Shown piece after piece: positions 43,349 through 50,361 of a stretch of 64,000 nt of DNA. The stretch comes from Gammaproteobacteria bacterium (GTDB lineage: Bacteria > Pseudomonadota > Gammaproteobacteria > Pseudomonadales > JADFDG01): contig JADFDG010000001.1 in NCBI GenBank assembly GCA_018262975.1, forward strand, positions 1 through 64,000. Reading direction: 5' to 3'. The notes under the pieces are model-generated. The model saw only the letters and a program-made list of their open reading frames with translations, did no database searches and was not told the origin of the DNA. Positions within the stretch are counted from its first letter, which is position 1. Each line of letters opens with the position of its first letter. The position numbers and the translations under genes are program-made.

Positions 43349-43430
43349 CCTGCAGGAGCGGGCCGGAGCCCGCGACCTGTCGCGATCAGCGAATTGGGTG
43401 TGCTCGCGGGCGTGGCCCGCTCGCTGCAGG
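43349..43430. repeat. large BIME-like inverted repeat between ahpC and ahpF
   Basis: The left arm (43349-43375) and right arm (43404-43430) are inverted copies of a 27-base unit starting CCTGCAG, carrying GAGCGGGCC and ending CCCGCGA. Each arm also has its own internal GGGC/GCCC pairing. Twenty-eight bases separate them. The layout resembles paired REP elements. Because ahpC lies upstream and ahpF downstream, it could tune the relative level of the two mRNAs. Confidence 0.75.
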
Positions 43431-43446
43431 AGGGGTGGAGCGCGTC

Positions 43447-44010
43447 TTAGATCTTGCCGACCAGGTCCAGCGACGGCTTCAGCGTGGCAGCGCCTTCCTT
43501 CCACTTGGCCGGGCAGACTTCACCCGGGTGGGAAGCAACGTACTGGGCAGCCTTGACCTTGCGCAGCAGTTCGCCGGCGTCACGGCCGATGCCGAGGTCG
43601 TGGATTTCGCAGACCTTGATCACGCCTTCCGGGTTGACCAGGAAGGTGCCACGCAGGGCCAGGCCTTCTTCCTCGATCATCACGCCGAAGTTGCGGGTGA
43701 TGGTGCCGGTCGGGTCGGCGATCATCGGGTACTTGATCTTCTTGATGGTCTCGGAGGCGTCGGCCCAGGCCTTGTGCACGAAGTGGGTGTCGGTGGAGAC
43801 GCTGTAGATTTCCACGCCCAGTTTCTGGAACTCCGGGTACAGGTCGGCAACGTCACCCAGCTCGGTCGGGCACACGAAGGTGAAGTCGGCCGGGTAGAAC
43901 ACGAACACGCTCCACTTGCCCTTGAGGTCGGCGTCGGTGACGGTGCCGAACTTGCCGTTGTGGTAGGTGTTGGCCTTGAAAGGCTTGATGGTGGTGTTGA
44001 TCAGCGACAT
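43447..44010 (-). CDS. ahpC: alkyl hydroperoxide reductase subunit C (peroxiredoxin)
   Basis: AhpC is a typical 2-Cys peroxiredoxin reducing H2O2 and organic peroxides. The 187-residue protein has peroxidatic Cys47 in DFTFVCPTE and resolving Cys166 in [11 protein letters not shown] at 44010 is preceded by GGAGA at good spacing. It is the first gene of ahpCF. An OxyR-like site lies 76-112 bases upstream and a -10-like TAGGAT between them, with a poor -35, consistent with activator-dependent transcription. Confidence 0.98.
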   Translation of the reverse strand: MSLINTTIKPFKANTYHNGKFGTVTDADLKGKWSVFVFYPADFTFVCPTELGDVADLYPEFQKLGVEIYSVSTDTHFVHKAWADASETIKKIKYPMIADPTGTITRNFGVMIEEEGLALRGTFLVNPEGVIKVCEIHDLGIGRDAGELLRKVKAAQYVASHPGEVCPAKWKEGAATLKPSLDLVGKI

Positions 44011-44085
44011 CGATGTCTCTCCTTGCGGGTGTGAATGGGTTGGGACCGCGAGGCGTATCCTAGGCAAACACCCGCCATTTTAAAA

Positions 44086-44122
44086 GGCTATTTGTTCTAT
44101 ATATATGATAGCCATTAACTAT
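44086..44122. promoter_or_regulatory. OxyR-type operator upstream of ahpC
   Basis: The OxyR consensus is four tetramers ATAG-CTAT-ATAG-CTAT, each separated by seven bases. Here CTAT (44097-44100), ATAG (44108-44111) and CTAT (44119-44122) occur at exactly that spacing. Only the first position (44086-44089, GGCT) deviates. Its place in the ahpC upstream region supports peroxide control. The first bases of one alternative reading of the divergent dehydrogenase gene overlap the site, so that gene should start at 44129. Confidence 0.8.
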
Positions 44123-44128
44123 CGAAAG

Positions 44129-45283
44129 ATGCCCGGCCGCGCCCCCCGGGCGGCGCGCCGCCGGCTGACCTTGCTGGCCATTCTCCTGCTCGCACCGCTG
44201 GCTTGCGGTGCGGCACCCGTGGTGGACACGGAAACGGTCATCCGCGGCCTGGAGCACCCCTGGAGCCTGGCCTTCCTGCCCGACAGGACCCTGCTGGTCA
44301 CCGAACGGACCGGGCGACTGCGGGCGCTGCCGGCCGGCTCGGGGCGTGTGGTGACGGTCACCGGCACACCGGCCGTGGTCACCGGCGGTCAGGCCGGCCT
44401 GTTCGACGTGGTGGTGGATCCGGACTACGCACGCAACGGCCTGGTCTACCTGAGCTGGGTGGAGGCCGGCGAGGACGGCAGCAACGGGCTGGCGGTCAGC
44501 CGCGCCCGCCTGGACACCGCCCACTGGCAGTTGCGCGATGCGCAGGCGATCTTCCGCCAGTGGCCGAAGGCCGATACACACGGGCACTACGGCGGACGCC
44601 TGGTTTTCGCGCGCGACGGCACGCTGTTCGTGACGCTGGGCGATCGCCAGGCCGACAAGGAAAGGCCGAAAGCGCAGCACCTCGACAAGCACCACGGCAA
44701 GATCGTGCGCATCCTGCCCGACGGCCGCGTGCCCGCCGACAATCCGTTCGTGCAGAACACGAAGGCGCGCGCGGAAATCTTCAGCCTCGGCCACCGCAAT
44801 CCGCAGGGCGCCGCGTTACATCCGCAAACCGGCGAGTTGTGGACCAGCGAACACGGTCCGCAAGGCGGTGACGAGATCAACATCGTGCGTGCCGGCCGCA
44901 ACTACGGCTGGCCCGTGATCAGTTACGGCTGCGAGTACCGCGGTTGCCGGCCGATCGGCGAAGGCAGCGCGAAAGCCGGCATGGAGCAGCCGGTGACCTG
45001 GTGGCCCAAGCCCTCCACCGCCCCGAGCGGGCTGGCGTTCTACAGCGGCGACCGCTACCCCGGCTGGCAGGGCAACCTGTTCAGCGGCGCGCTGGCCGGA
45101 CGTGGCCTGTGGCGCATCACGCTCGACGGCGAGCGCGTGGTGGCGCGCGAAAAGTTGCTGCAGGAACTGGGCGAACGCATACGCGACGTGCGCCAGGGGC
45201 CGGACGGATATCTTTACCTGGCCACCGACAGCCCCGCAGGCCGCGTGCTGCGGGTGGTGTTGCGCGACGCCGCGGCACGCTGA
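44129..45283 (+). CDS. PQQ-dependent soluble sugar (aldose) dehydrogenase
   Basis: The 384-residue protein has a signal with a possible lipobox (LACG, Cys26) and a six-bladed beta-propeller with the family segments EHPWSLAFLPD, HGHYGGRLVFARDG, SLGHRNPQGAALHPQTG, SEHGPQGGDEINI and GRNYGWP. These provide PQQ and calcium ligands. It oxidises aldose sugars in the periplasm. ATG at 44129 was chosen over 44105, which would overlap the OxyR site. It diverges from ahpC; PQQ synthesis genes are not in the window. Confidence 0.9.
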   Translation: MPGRAPRAARRRLTLLAILLLAPLACGAAPVVDTETVIRGLEHPWSLAFLPDRTLLVTERTGRLRALPAGSGRVVTVTGTPAVVTGGQAGLFDVVVDPDYARNGLVYLSWVEAGEDGSNGLAVSRARLDTAHWQLRDAQAIFRQWPKADTHGHYGGRLVFARDGTLFVTLGDRQADKERPKAQHLDKHHGKIVRILPDGRVPADNPFVQNTKARAEIFSLGHRNPQGAALHPQTGELWTSEHGPQGGDEINIVRAGRNYGWPVISYGCEYRGCRPIGEGSAKAGMEQPVTWWPKPSTAPSGLAFYSGDRYPGWQGNLFSGALAGRGLWRITLDGERVVAREKLLQELGERIRDVRQGPDGYLYLATDSPAGRVLRVVLRDAAAR

Positions 45284-45287
45284 AGCG

Positions 45288-45755
45288 TCAGGGCGCCTCC
45301 CCGGCCTCCTCGCCCGTCGCAGTGCTGCCGGCCTGCGTCGCCGCTTCAGCGTCCTTCCCCAGCCATGCCTCCGCGGCCGCCTGCAGGCGGCCGGAGGCGC
45401 CGGGCACCACCTGGTCGATCTGCGCGGCGTACGCGTTGACCTGCGTCCTCGCCTCGGTGACGGCCCCGGCCACCACCTCGCTGCCCGCAGCAACAATGGC
45501 CTCGGGGTTGGCAGCCGGAGCGACCTCGCCGGCCATCGCGCCAATGGTCTGTTGCCAGCCGGGAGCCCGCTCGCCCACCGACTGCCACAGGGCGACCAGG
45601 GCCCAGATCGCGAAGCCCAGACAGGCCACCAGGATGGCGCCCAGCGTCAGCCAGGTGCGAAGGCTCACGCGCTGCAGCAAGTCCAGCCACCAGGGCTGGC
45701 CATGACGCCATCCGGCCGGAACGGCGCGCGGACGAAGCTTGCGGAAGTCGTCCAT
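45288..45755 (-). CDS. single-pass membrane protein of unknown function
   Basis: The 155-residue protein has a basic N-terminal stretch with Trp residues (GQPWWLDLLQRVSLRTW), one membrane helix (LTLGAILVACLGFAIWALVA), and an Ala/Glu-rich outside part likely to be helical. I do not recognise it. ATG at 45755 begins a reasonable cytoplasmic tail, and the HPF-like gene stop lies 4 bases upstream, so they form an operon. Possible anchoring or stress function is unproven. Confidence 0.65.
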   Translation of the reverse strand: MDDFRKLRPRAVPAGWRHGQPWWLDLLQRVSLRTWLTLGAILVACLGFAIWALVALWQSVGERAPGWQQTIGAMAGEVAPAANPEAIVAAGSEVVAGAVTEARTQVNAYAAQIDQVVPGASGRLQAAAEAWLGKDAEAATQAGSTATGEEAGEAP

Positions 45756-45759
45756 GGTG

Positions 45760-46116
45760 TCAGCCCTCCACGACGGGCGACGACAGGCCATGACCGCCTC
45801 GCCCGTGTTCGTTCCGGACCCGTCGCCCCTTGCGCCTGGCCAGCGCATGCGCCGCGCGTCCCAGCGCCCGGTCGATCGCCGCGTAGAGATCCTGCTGGCG
45901 ATCGAGCACGTGCACCGCGGGCAACCCCGCCGCGACCAGCCGCACCATGCAGCGCTTGTCCATGCCGCCGCGCGGGCCATTCTCGTCGGAAAGCACCACC
46001 TCCACCCGCCGCACCTGGTCCTCGTGACGGTCGAGGGCGCTGCCGAGGCGGCGCCGCACGTAGTCCTGGAGGGCAGCGGTCAACTCGAAGCCGAGCGCAC
46101 GTAGACGGATTTGCAT
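45760..46116 (-). CDS. HPF/RaiA-family ribosome-associated protein
   Basis: The 118-residue protein begins MQIRLRALGFELTAALQDYV, the usual strand-helix opening of short hibernation-promoting factors. It continues VRRVEVVLSDENGPRGGMDKRC and ends with a basic helix and a variable tail. It should bind the decoding centre of the 30S subunit in stationary phase. It is upstream of the membrane-protein gene by 4 bases and diverges from a LysR regulator, which may control it. Confidence 0.85.
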   Translation of the reverse strand: MQIRLRALGFELTAALQDYVRRRLGSALDRHEDQVRRVEVVLSDENGPRGGMDKRCMVRLVAAGLPAVHVLDRQQDLYAAIDRALGRAAHALARRKGRRVRNEHGRGGHGLSSPVVEG

Positions 46117-46168
46117 GGCACACCCCTGCTGTTGGCGGATGCCCTACTGTCCCACTGGCCAATCCGTC

Positions 46169-46209
46169 CGATAAGTCGAATATATTTGGACGATACATCC
46201 GTTTTATCG
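46169..46209. promoter_or_regulatory. candidate LysR site in the HPF/LysR intergenic region
   Basis: CGATAA (46169-46174) and TTATCG (46204-46209) are inverted around an AT-rich centre, 18 bases before the LysR ATG. The spacing is larger than a single T-N11-A box, so two half sites may be involved. Assignment is by position and symmetry. Confidence 0.35.
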
Positions 46210-46226
46210 ATGCTTCAGGGACGCCC

Positions 46227-47183
46227 ATGAACAACCTCAACTTCCGTCACCTGCGCTATTTCCACGCCGTGGCGCATGCCGGCAGCATCGCCCGCGCCAG
46301 CGGGCAACTGCACCTCACCCCGCACGCGATCAGCAGCCAGCTCGGCGAACTGGAGGAGGCGCTCGGCGTGGCGCTGTTCGAACGGCGCGGGCGCGGGCTG
46401 GTCCTGAGCGAGGCCGGCGAACGGGCCCTGGGCTATGCCGACGAGATCTTCGCGCTCGGCGATGGCCTGCTGGATGCGGTGCGCGACGAGGCGGCACGCC
46501 CGGCGCGGGCGTTCCGGGTGGGCATTTCGGACGTGGTCCCGAAGTCGGTCGCGCACCGGCTGGTCGCACCGGTGCTCGCGCTGCCGGAACCCACGCGACT
46601 GGTTTGCCGGGAGGGCCGCATGAACGACCTGCTGGCGGAACTGGCGGTGCAGCGACTGGACGTGATCATTGCCGACCGACCGCTGCCGGGCGGGCACCAC
46701 GTGCGCGCCTTCAACCACCTGGCCGGTGCCAGCAGCCTCTCGGTGTTCGGCACGCGCCGCCTGCTGGCGACGCTGCCCAGGGGCTTTCCGCGCCTGCTCG
46801 ACGGCGCGCCGCTGCTGCTGCCGGGCGAGGACGTCGCCACGCGCGCACGCATCCTCGGCTGGATCGCCGAACAGCGGCTGCGCCCGCGCATCGTCGGGGA
46901 ATTCGATGACAGCGCGCTGATGAAGGCATTCGGCCAGGCGGGCGCCGGGCTGTTCGTGGCGCCGACGGCGATGGCGGACTATGTCTGCCGGCAGTACGGG
47001 GTGACCGTTGCCGGGGAACTGGCCGGCGTGCGCGAGGAAATTTACCTGGTATCGCCGGCCCGCCGCGTCACCGATCCCGCGCTGCTGGCCATGCAGACCG
47101 CGGCGCGCACGGAACTGTTCGCGCCGTCATCGCCGCGCCCGCCCACGGTCAGCGGGCGTAAGTCCGCTCGAGGTAATCGATGA
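46227..47183 (+). CDS. LysR-family regulator (NhaR-like)
   Basis: The 318-residue protein begins MNNLNFRHLRYFHAVAHAGS, the N-terminal pattern of the NhaR subgroup. The HTH segment HLTPHAISSQLGELEEALGVALFERRGRGL follows in three parts within the first 65 residues. The effector domain has the usual ending (AGAGLFVAPTAMADYV). It diverges from the HPF and membrane-protein genes. Its 3' end overlaps the convergent tandem-GST gene by 35 bases. No sodium/proton antiporter gene is nearby, so the NhaR function is not implied. Confidence 0.88.
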   Translation: MNNLNFRHLRYFHAVAHAGSIARASGQLHLTPHAISSQLGELEEALGVALFERRGRGLVLSEAGERALGYADEIFALGDGLLDAVRDEAARPARAFRVGISDVVPKSVAHRLVAPVLALPEPTRLVCREGRMNDLLAELAVQRLDVIIADRPLPGGHHVRAFNHLAGASSLSVFGTRRLLATLPRGFPRLLDGAPLLLPGEDVATRARILGWIAEQRLRPRIVGEFDDSALMKAFGQAGAGLFVAPTAMADYVCRQYGVTVAGELAGVREEIYLVSPARRVTDPALLAMQTAARTELFAPSSPRPPTVSGRKSARGNR

Positions 47184-47919
47184 TGTCGGCCGACTCGAAC
47201 AGGCCCGCACCGGTGTTCGGGTCCTCGAGGTACGGCACCTGCACGCGCCCGTGCGCCTTCCAGAACGCATGGCGCTTGCCGCCCTCGCGCGGCACGTAGG
47301 GGTTGGGCGTGATGCGCCGAGCCGCCGGACCGGCTTCCTTCCAGTGTTCCTTGCCGAGGCTGTGCAGCGTGTACGGGATCTCCAGCTCGCACAGCCGTTC
47401 GCGCACCAGCCGCGAATAGGGACTCGACTCGAAGCTCCACAGGTGCAGCGGCTGCTCCGGCGCCACCGAAGCGCGCGCCTTCCAGCCGCGCCCCAGGCGC
47501 ACCGCGCTGGCCGCCGTGGAGACCTGTGGCTTGAGCGCCGTCGGCCGGTAGTACGCCGGCACGTCCATGCCGCCATAGGTGCGGAACAGGTAGGCGTTGA
47601 TATCAGCGGACTCGTACATCACCTCGCCGGTGTTGGCGTCGGCCAGCAACGGGAACTGCAGCTTGCCGCCGAGTCGCTCCGCCTCCGGGCGGAAGCGCGT
47701 GCCGCCCTGCGGGCAAGGCCGGATCTCCACGTCCAGGTGCAGTGCCGTGATCACCTCGCGCACCGCGCGGCAGTAGGGCGACGCCTCGAATTCGTACAAG
47801 GTGACGGGTTTCGCCGGTTGTACCGCCGCCTTGACCACGACGCTGCCGCGCCACAGGCCCAGGCTGGACGCGACGACGGAACCGAGCACGGCGGACTGGT
47901 GCAGGATCGGGTTGGGCAT
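47149..47919 (-). CDS. tandem glutaredoxin/GST N-terminal-domain protein
   Basis: The 256-residue protein has two thioredoxin-fold GST_N-like domains. The first (about 38-115) carries SPYCRAVRE, the second (about 155-250) SPYSRLVRE, so the second has Ser instead of the Cys. Each ends with YESADI or FESADI followed by a Tyr-containing helix, the usual glutathione-binding turn. No GST C-terminal helical domain is present. An N-terminal hydrophobic segment (VLGSVVASSLGLWRGSVVV) may be a membrane contact. Role unknown; possibly glutathione-linked redox or stress. Confidence 0.8.
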   Translation of the reverse strand: MPNPILHQSAVLGSVVASSLGLWRGSVVVKAAVQPAKPVTLYEFEASPYCRAVREVITALHLDVEIRPCPQGGTRFRPEAERLGGKLQFPLLADANTGEVMYESADINAYLFRTYGGMDVPAYYRPTALKPQVSTAASAVRLGRGWKARASVAPEQPLHLWSFESSPYSRLVRERLCELEIPYTLHSLGKEHWKEAGPAARRITPNPYVPREGGKRHAFWKAHGRVQVPYLEDPNTGAGLFESADIIDYLERTYAR

Positions 47920-47949
47920 GGAGGACTCCGGAAACGTGATGGGTCGGAT

Positions 47950-48789
47950 TCAGCGCAGGACCGGGCGCGGCGGCACGCCCACCAGTTCGCAGCAGTGTTC
48001 ATAGAAGCGATCCTGCAGCGCGACGTCGCGGGCGCGCCGGCTCGCGTAAGCGGGCGGCTGCGCGGCAAGATACGTCCCGGTGGTCGCGCGGTACTGCGCA
48101 GCAAGGCCGAGGTCGGCAATCAGCCTGCCGGCTCTTTCCGGGCTGACCAGCGCCCAGCGGAAGGATGCATAAAGCAGCGACGGCAACTCGCGGTACAGCG
48201 GCGAGGCGACGGCACCGGGATGGATCGCGTTGCTGGTCACCCGGGTGCGGCGCGCCAGCGCATTGCTGTACAGCAGGTTGCCGAGCTTGGACTGCGCGTA
48301 GGCAGGAAACGCGAAGTACGGACGGCGTTCACGGAAGGAATCGAAATCGATGCTGCCGGCGAGGTGCGCCATGGACGCCAGGTGCACGATGCGGCCGTCG
48401 TCGGACTTTTCCAGCGCCGGCAGCAGCAATTCGGTGAGCAGGATCGGGCCGAGGGTGTTGGCGCCGATGGTCATCTCGAAGCCATCCTCGGTGTGTCGGT
48501 GCTGCGTGATGTAGGCGCCGGCATTGTTCACCAGCACGTCGACCACCGGGTGCGCCGCGAGGAACTCGGCGGTGAAACGGCGGATCCCGTCGAACGAGGC
48601 GAGATCGAGGGAATACAGTTCCAGTTCCGCGCCGGGCGTGCGCGCGCGGATGTCGGCCAGCGCCTGCCGGGCCTTGGCCTGGTCGCGGCAGGCAATGCAC
48701 ACGCGGGCGCCGCGCGCGGCGAATTCATGGGCCGCCGCCAGCCCGATGCCGGAATTGCCGCCGGTGATGAGTACCGTCCTGCCTTGCAT
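47950..48789 (-). CDS. short-chain dehydrogenase/reductase (retinol dehydrogenase-like)
   Basis: The 279-residue SDR has cofactor motif TGGNSGIG (9-16), NNAGAY and catalytic Tyr164-x3-Lys168 (YAQSK). Arg after the second strand (CRDQ) hints at NADP binding, as in RDH11-type enzymes. It lies 30 bases before the tandem-GST gene on the same strand, so they may be co-transcribed. Substrate is probably a hydrophobic alcohol or aldehyde by family analogy. It diverges from an esterase gene. Confidence 0.88.
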   Translation of the reverse strand: MQGRTVLITGGNSGIGLAAAHEFAARGARVCIACRDQAKARQALADIRARTPGAELELYSLDLASFDGIRRFTAEFLAAHPVVDVLVNNAGAYITQHRHTEDGFEMTIGANTLGPILLTELLLPALEKSDDGRIVHLASMAHLAGSIDFDSFRERRPYFAFPAYAQSKLGNLLYSNALARRTRVTSNAIHPGAVASPLYRELPSLLYASFRWALVSPERAGRLIADLGLAAQYRATTGTYLAAQPPAYASRRARDVALQDRFYEHCCELVGVPPRPVLR

Positions 48790-48848
48790 GCCGGGATCTC
48801 CCGCGCCACTCGGGCGCCTGTTCTAGGGCCGGGCGGGGCCGGCCACGG

Positions 48849-48864
48849 TTCGATGGCCGTCGAA
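48849..48864. promoter_or_regulatory. inverted repeat TTCGA-N6-TCGAA
   Basis: A perfect 5-bp inverted repeat with a 6-base centre sits in the 230-base divergent gap between the SDR and esterase genes. It may be an operator for either. The rest of the gap is GC-rich and shows no clear promoter. Confidence 0.3.
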
Positions 48865-49019
48865 GTATGCACAAGGGGCAAACAGCCGGCCAGCGGAAAG
48901 CGATGGCCTGCGGCGGCGATTGGCCCGCAGTGACCGGCGCCCGGCCTTTCGGCCAATGGCCCGCCACGCGCCGGCGTACCAGGATTGCCGACCTCCGCTT
49001 TCGCCGTACGGAACCCGCC

Positions 49020-49940
49020 ATGCCCAGTCTTGTCGCCCGCGCCCTGATGGCCTACTCCCGCACCGTGATCAAGCGCAACGACCTCGGCAAGGAGGCGCTG
49101 ACACCGCACCTGCGGCGCACCATGAACAACTCACCGCTGCCGGTGTTGTTGCCGCGTGGCCTGCGCGCACGTCCATTTACCCACGACGGCAACAGTGGCC
49201 TGCTGCGCGGCGACTGGCTGCAACACAAGGCCGCGCGCCGCGTGCTGCTGTACCTGCACGGCGGTGGCTACGTCGCCGGCGTGACGCGCACCTACCACAA
49301 CCTGTGCGGCAAGCTGGCCGCGGATCTCGAGGCCGACGTGGTACTGCCCGACTACCGGCTGGCGCCCGAGCACCCCTTCCCTGCCGCCGTCGATGACGCC
49401 GTGGCCGCCTACCGGATGCTGCTGGCCTGGGGCTGGTCGCCGCGCCAGGTCGTGGTGGCCGGCGATTCCGCCGGCGGTGGCCTGGCGCTGGCGCTGCTGC
49501 TGCGGTTGCGCGACGAACAACAGCCGCTGCCGGCGGCCGCGGTGGTGTTCTCGCCGTTCGCCGACATGACCGCCACCGCCCGCTCGCACAAGACCAACGA
49601 TGCCAGCGACGCCATGCTGTCGGAACACATGCTGGCGGTGGCCGAGGATCTCTACGTGCGCGACCCCGCGGACCTCAAACACCCGTACGCATCACCCGTG
49701 TACGGTGATTTCCGCGGCCTGCCGCCGCTGCTGGTGACGGTGAGCGAGAACGAGTGCCTGCGCGACGACGCCCACGAGGTGGTCGCCTGCGCGAAAAAGG
49801 CCGGGGTGCCGGTGTCGTTGCTGTCGCGGCCGGACCTGCTGCACGTGTGGCCGATCTTCTGGCCGTTACTGCCCGAGGCCCGTACGGACGTACGGCGGGT
49901 GATCAACTTCATCCGCAAGGTGGTTCCGCCGCGGAACTGA
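49020..49940 (+). CDS. HSL-family alpha/beta hydrolase (esterase/lipase)
   Basis: The 306-residue protein has the hormone-sensitive-lipase family signatures: HGGGYVAG with His80 in the oxyanion loop and GDSAGGG with Ser150. The acid and His residues follow near VSENECLRDDA and LLHVWPI. It would hydrolyse short- to medium-chain esters in the cytoplasm. ATG at 49020 was chosen because upstream sequence is not conserved. It is followed by a half repeat and the convergent acyl-CoA-binding protein gene. Confidence 0.9.
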   Translation: MPSLVARALMAYSRTVIKRNDLGKEALTPHLRRTMNNSPLPVLLPRGLRARPFTHDGNSGLLRGDWLQHKAARRVLLYLHGGGYVAGVTRTYHNLCGKLAADLEADVVLPDYRLAPEHPFPAAVDDAVAAYRMLLAWGWSPRQVVVAGDSAGGGLALALLLRLRDEQQPLPAAAVVFSPFADMTATARSHKTNDASDAMLSEHMLAVAEDLYVRDPADLKHPYASPVYGDFRGLPPLLVTVSENECLRDDAHEVVACAKKAGVPVSLLSRPDLLHVWPIFWPLLPEARTDVRRVINFIRKVVPPRN

Positions 49941-49957
49941 GCGCACCATGCCTGCCC

Positions 49958-49970
49958 GTAGAGAGGGGGC
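49958..49970. repeat. half copy of the 26-bp GC-rich repeat
   Basis: GTAGAGAGGGGGC matches the left half of the 41644 copy exactly. The right half is absent, replaced by GCGGCTCAG leading into the acyl-CoA-binding protein stop. It may be a worn or truncated element. Confidence 0.5.
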
Positions 49971-49975
49971 GCGGC

Positions 49976-50239
49976 TCAGCGGTGGCTCTTGAGCAGTGCG
50001 GCAACCTTGTCCACGTACTGCTGCATGGCCGCGTCCTTCGCGGTGCCCTTGAGCTTGGCCCAGGCGTCGTACTTGGCGCGCCCGACCATGTCGAGCATGC
50101 CCGGGCGGCTGCCCTTCACGTCGCCCTCGGCGCCCTGCTTGTACAGGCTGTACAGCGCCAGCATGTCGTCGTTGGACGGACGCCGGGTGAGGGTTTTGAC
50201 GTCCTTCTGGGCCTGCTCGAATGCCTGCTGGATGCTCAT
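49976..50239 (-). CDS. acyl-CoA-binding protein
   Basis: The 87-residue protein has the conserved ACBP pattern: ALYSLYKQGAEGDV and KYDAWAKLKGTAKDAAM. It is a soluble four-helix protein that holds long-chain acyl-CoA and passes it between enzymes. ATG at 50239 is the family-like start; an ATG 22 codons upstream adds unrelated residues. It diverges from the acyl-CoA synthetase gene across 122 bases, suggesting shared control of acyl-CoA supply. Confidence 0.93.
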   Translation of the reverse strand: MSIQQAFEQAQKDVKTLTRRPSNDDMLALYSLYKQGAEGDVKGSRPGMLDMVGRAKYDAWAKLKGTAKDAAMQQYVDKVAALLKSHR

Positions 50240-50361
50240 GGATACGGGGTCTCCTGACAGTGGCTGACGGATGCAAATTGACACAAGCCACGGGGCATCG
50301 TCCATGCCCGGCTTTGCGGCATACTCGGTGGAGTCTGTAGGTCCGCAGGAGACAAGAGGCC

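Noticed and set aside
46215-46330. NhaR identity with sodium response for the LysR regulator
   Set aside because: The N-terminus resembles NhaR, but no Na+/H+ antiporter gene is nearby, so only LysR family was assigned.
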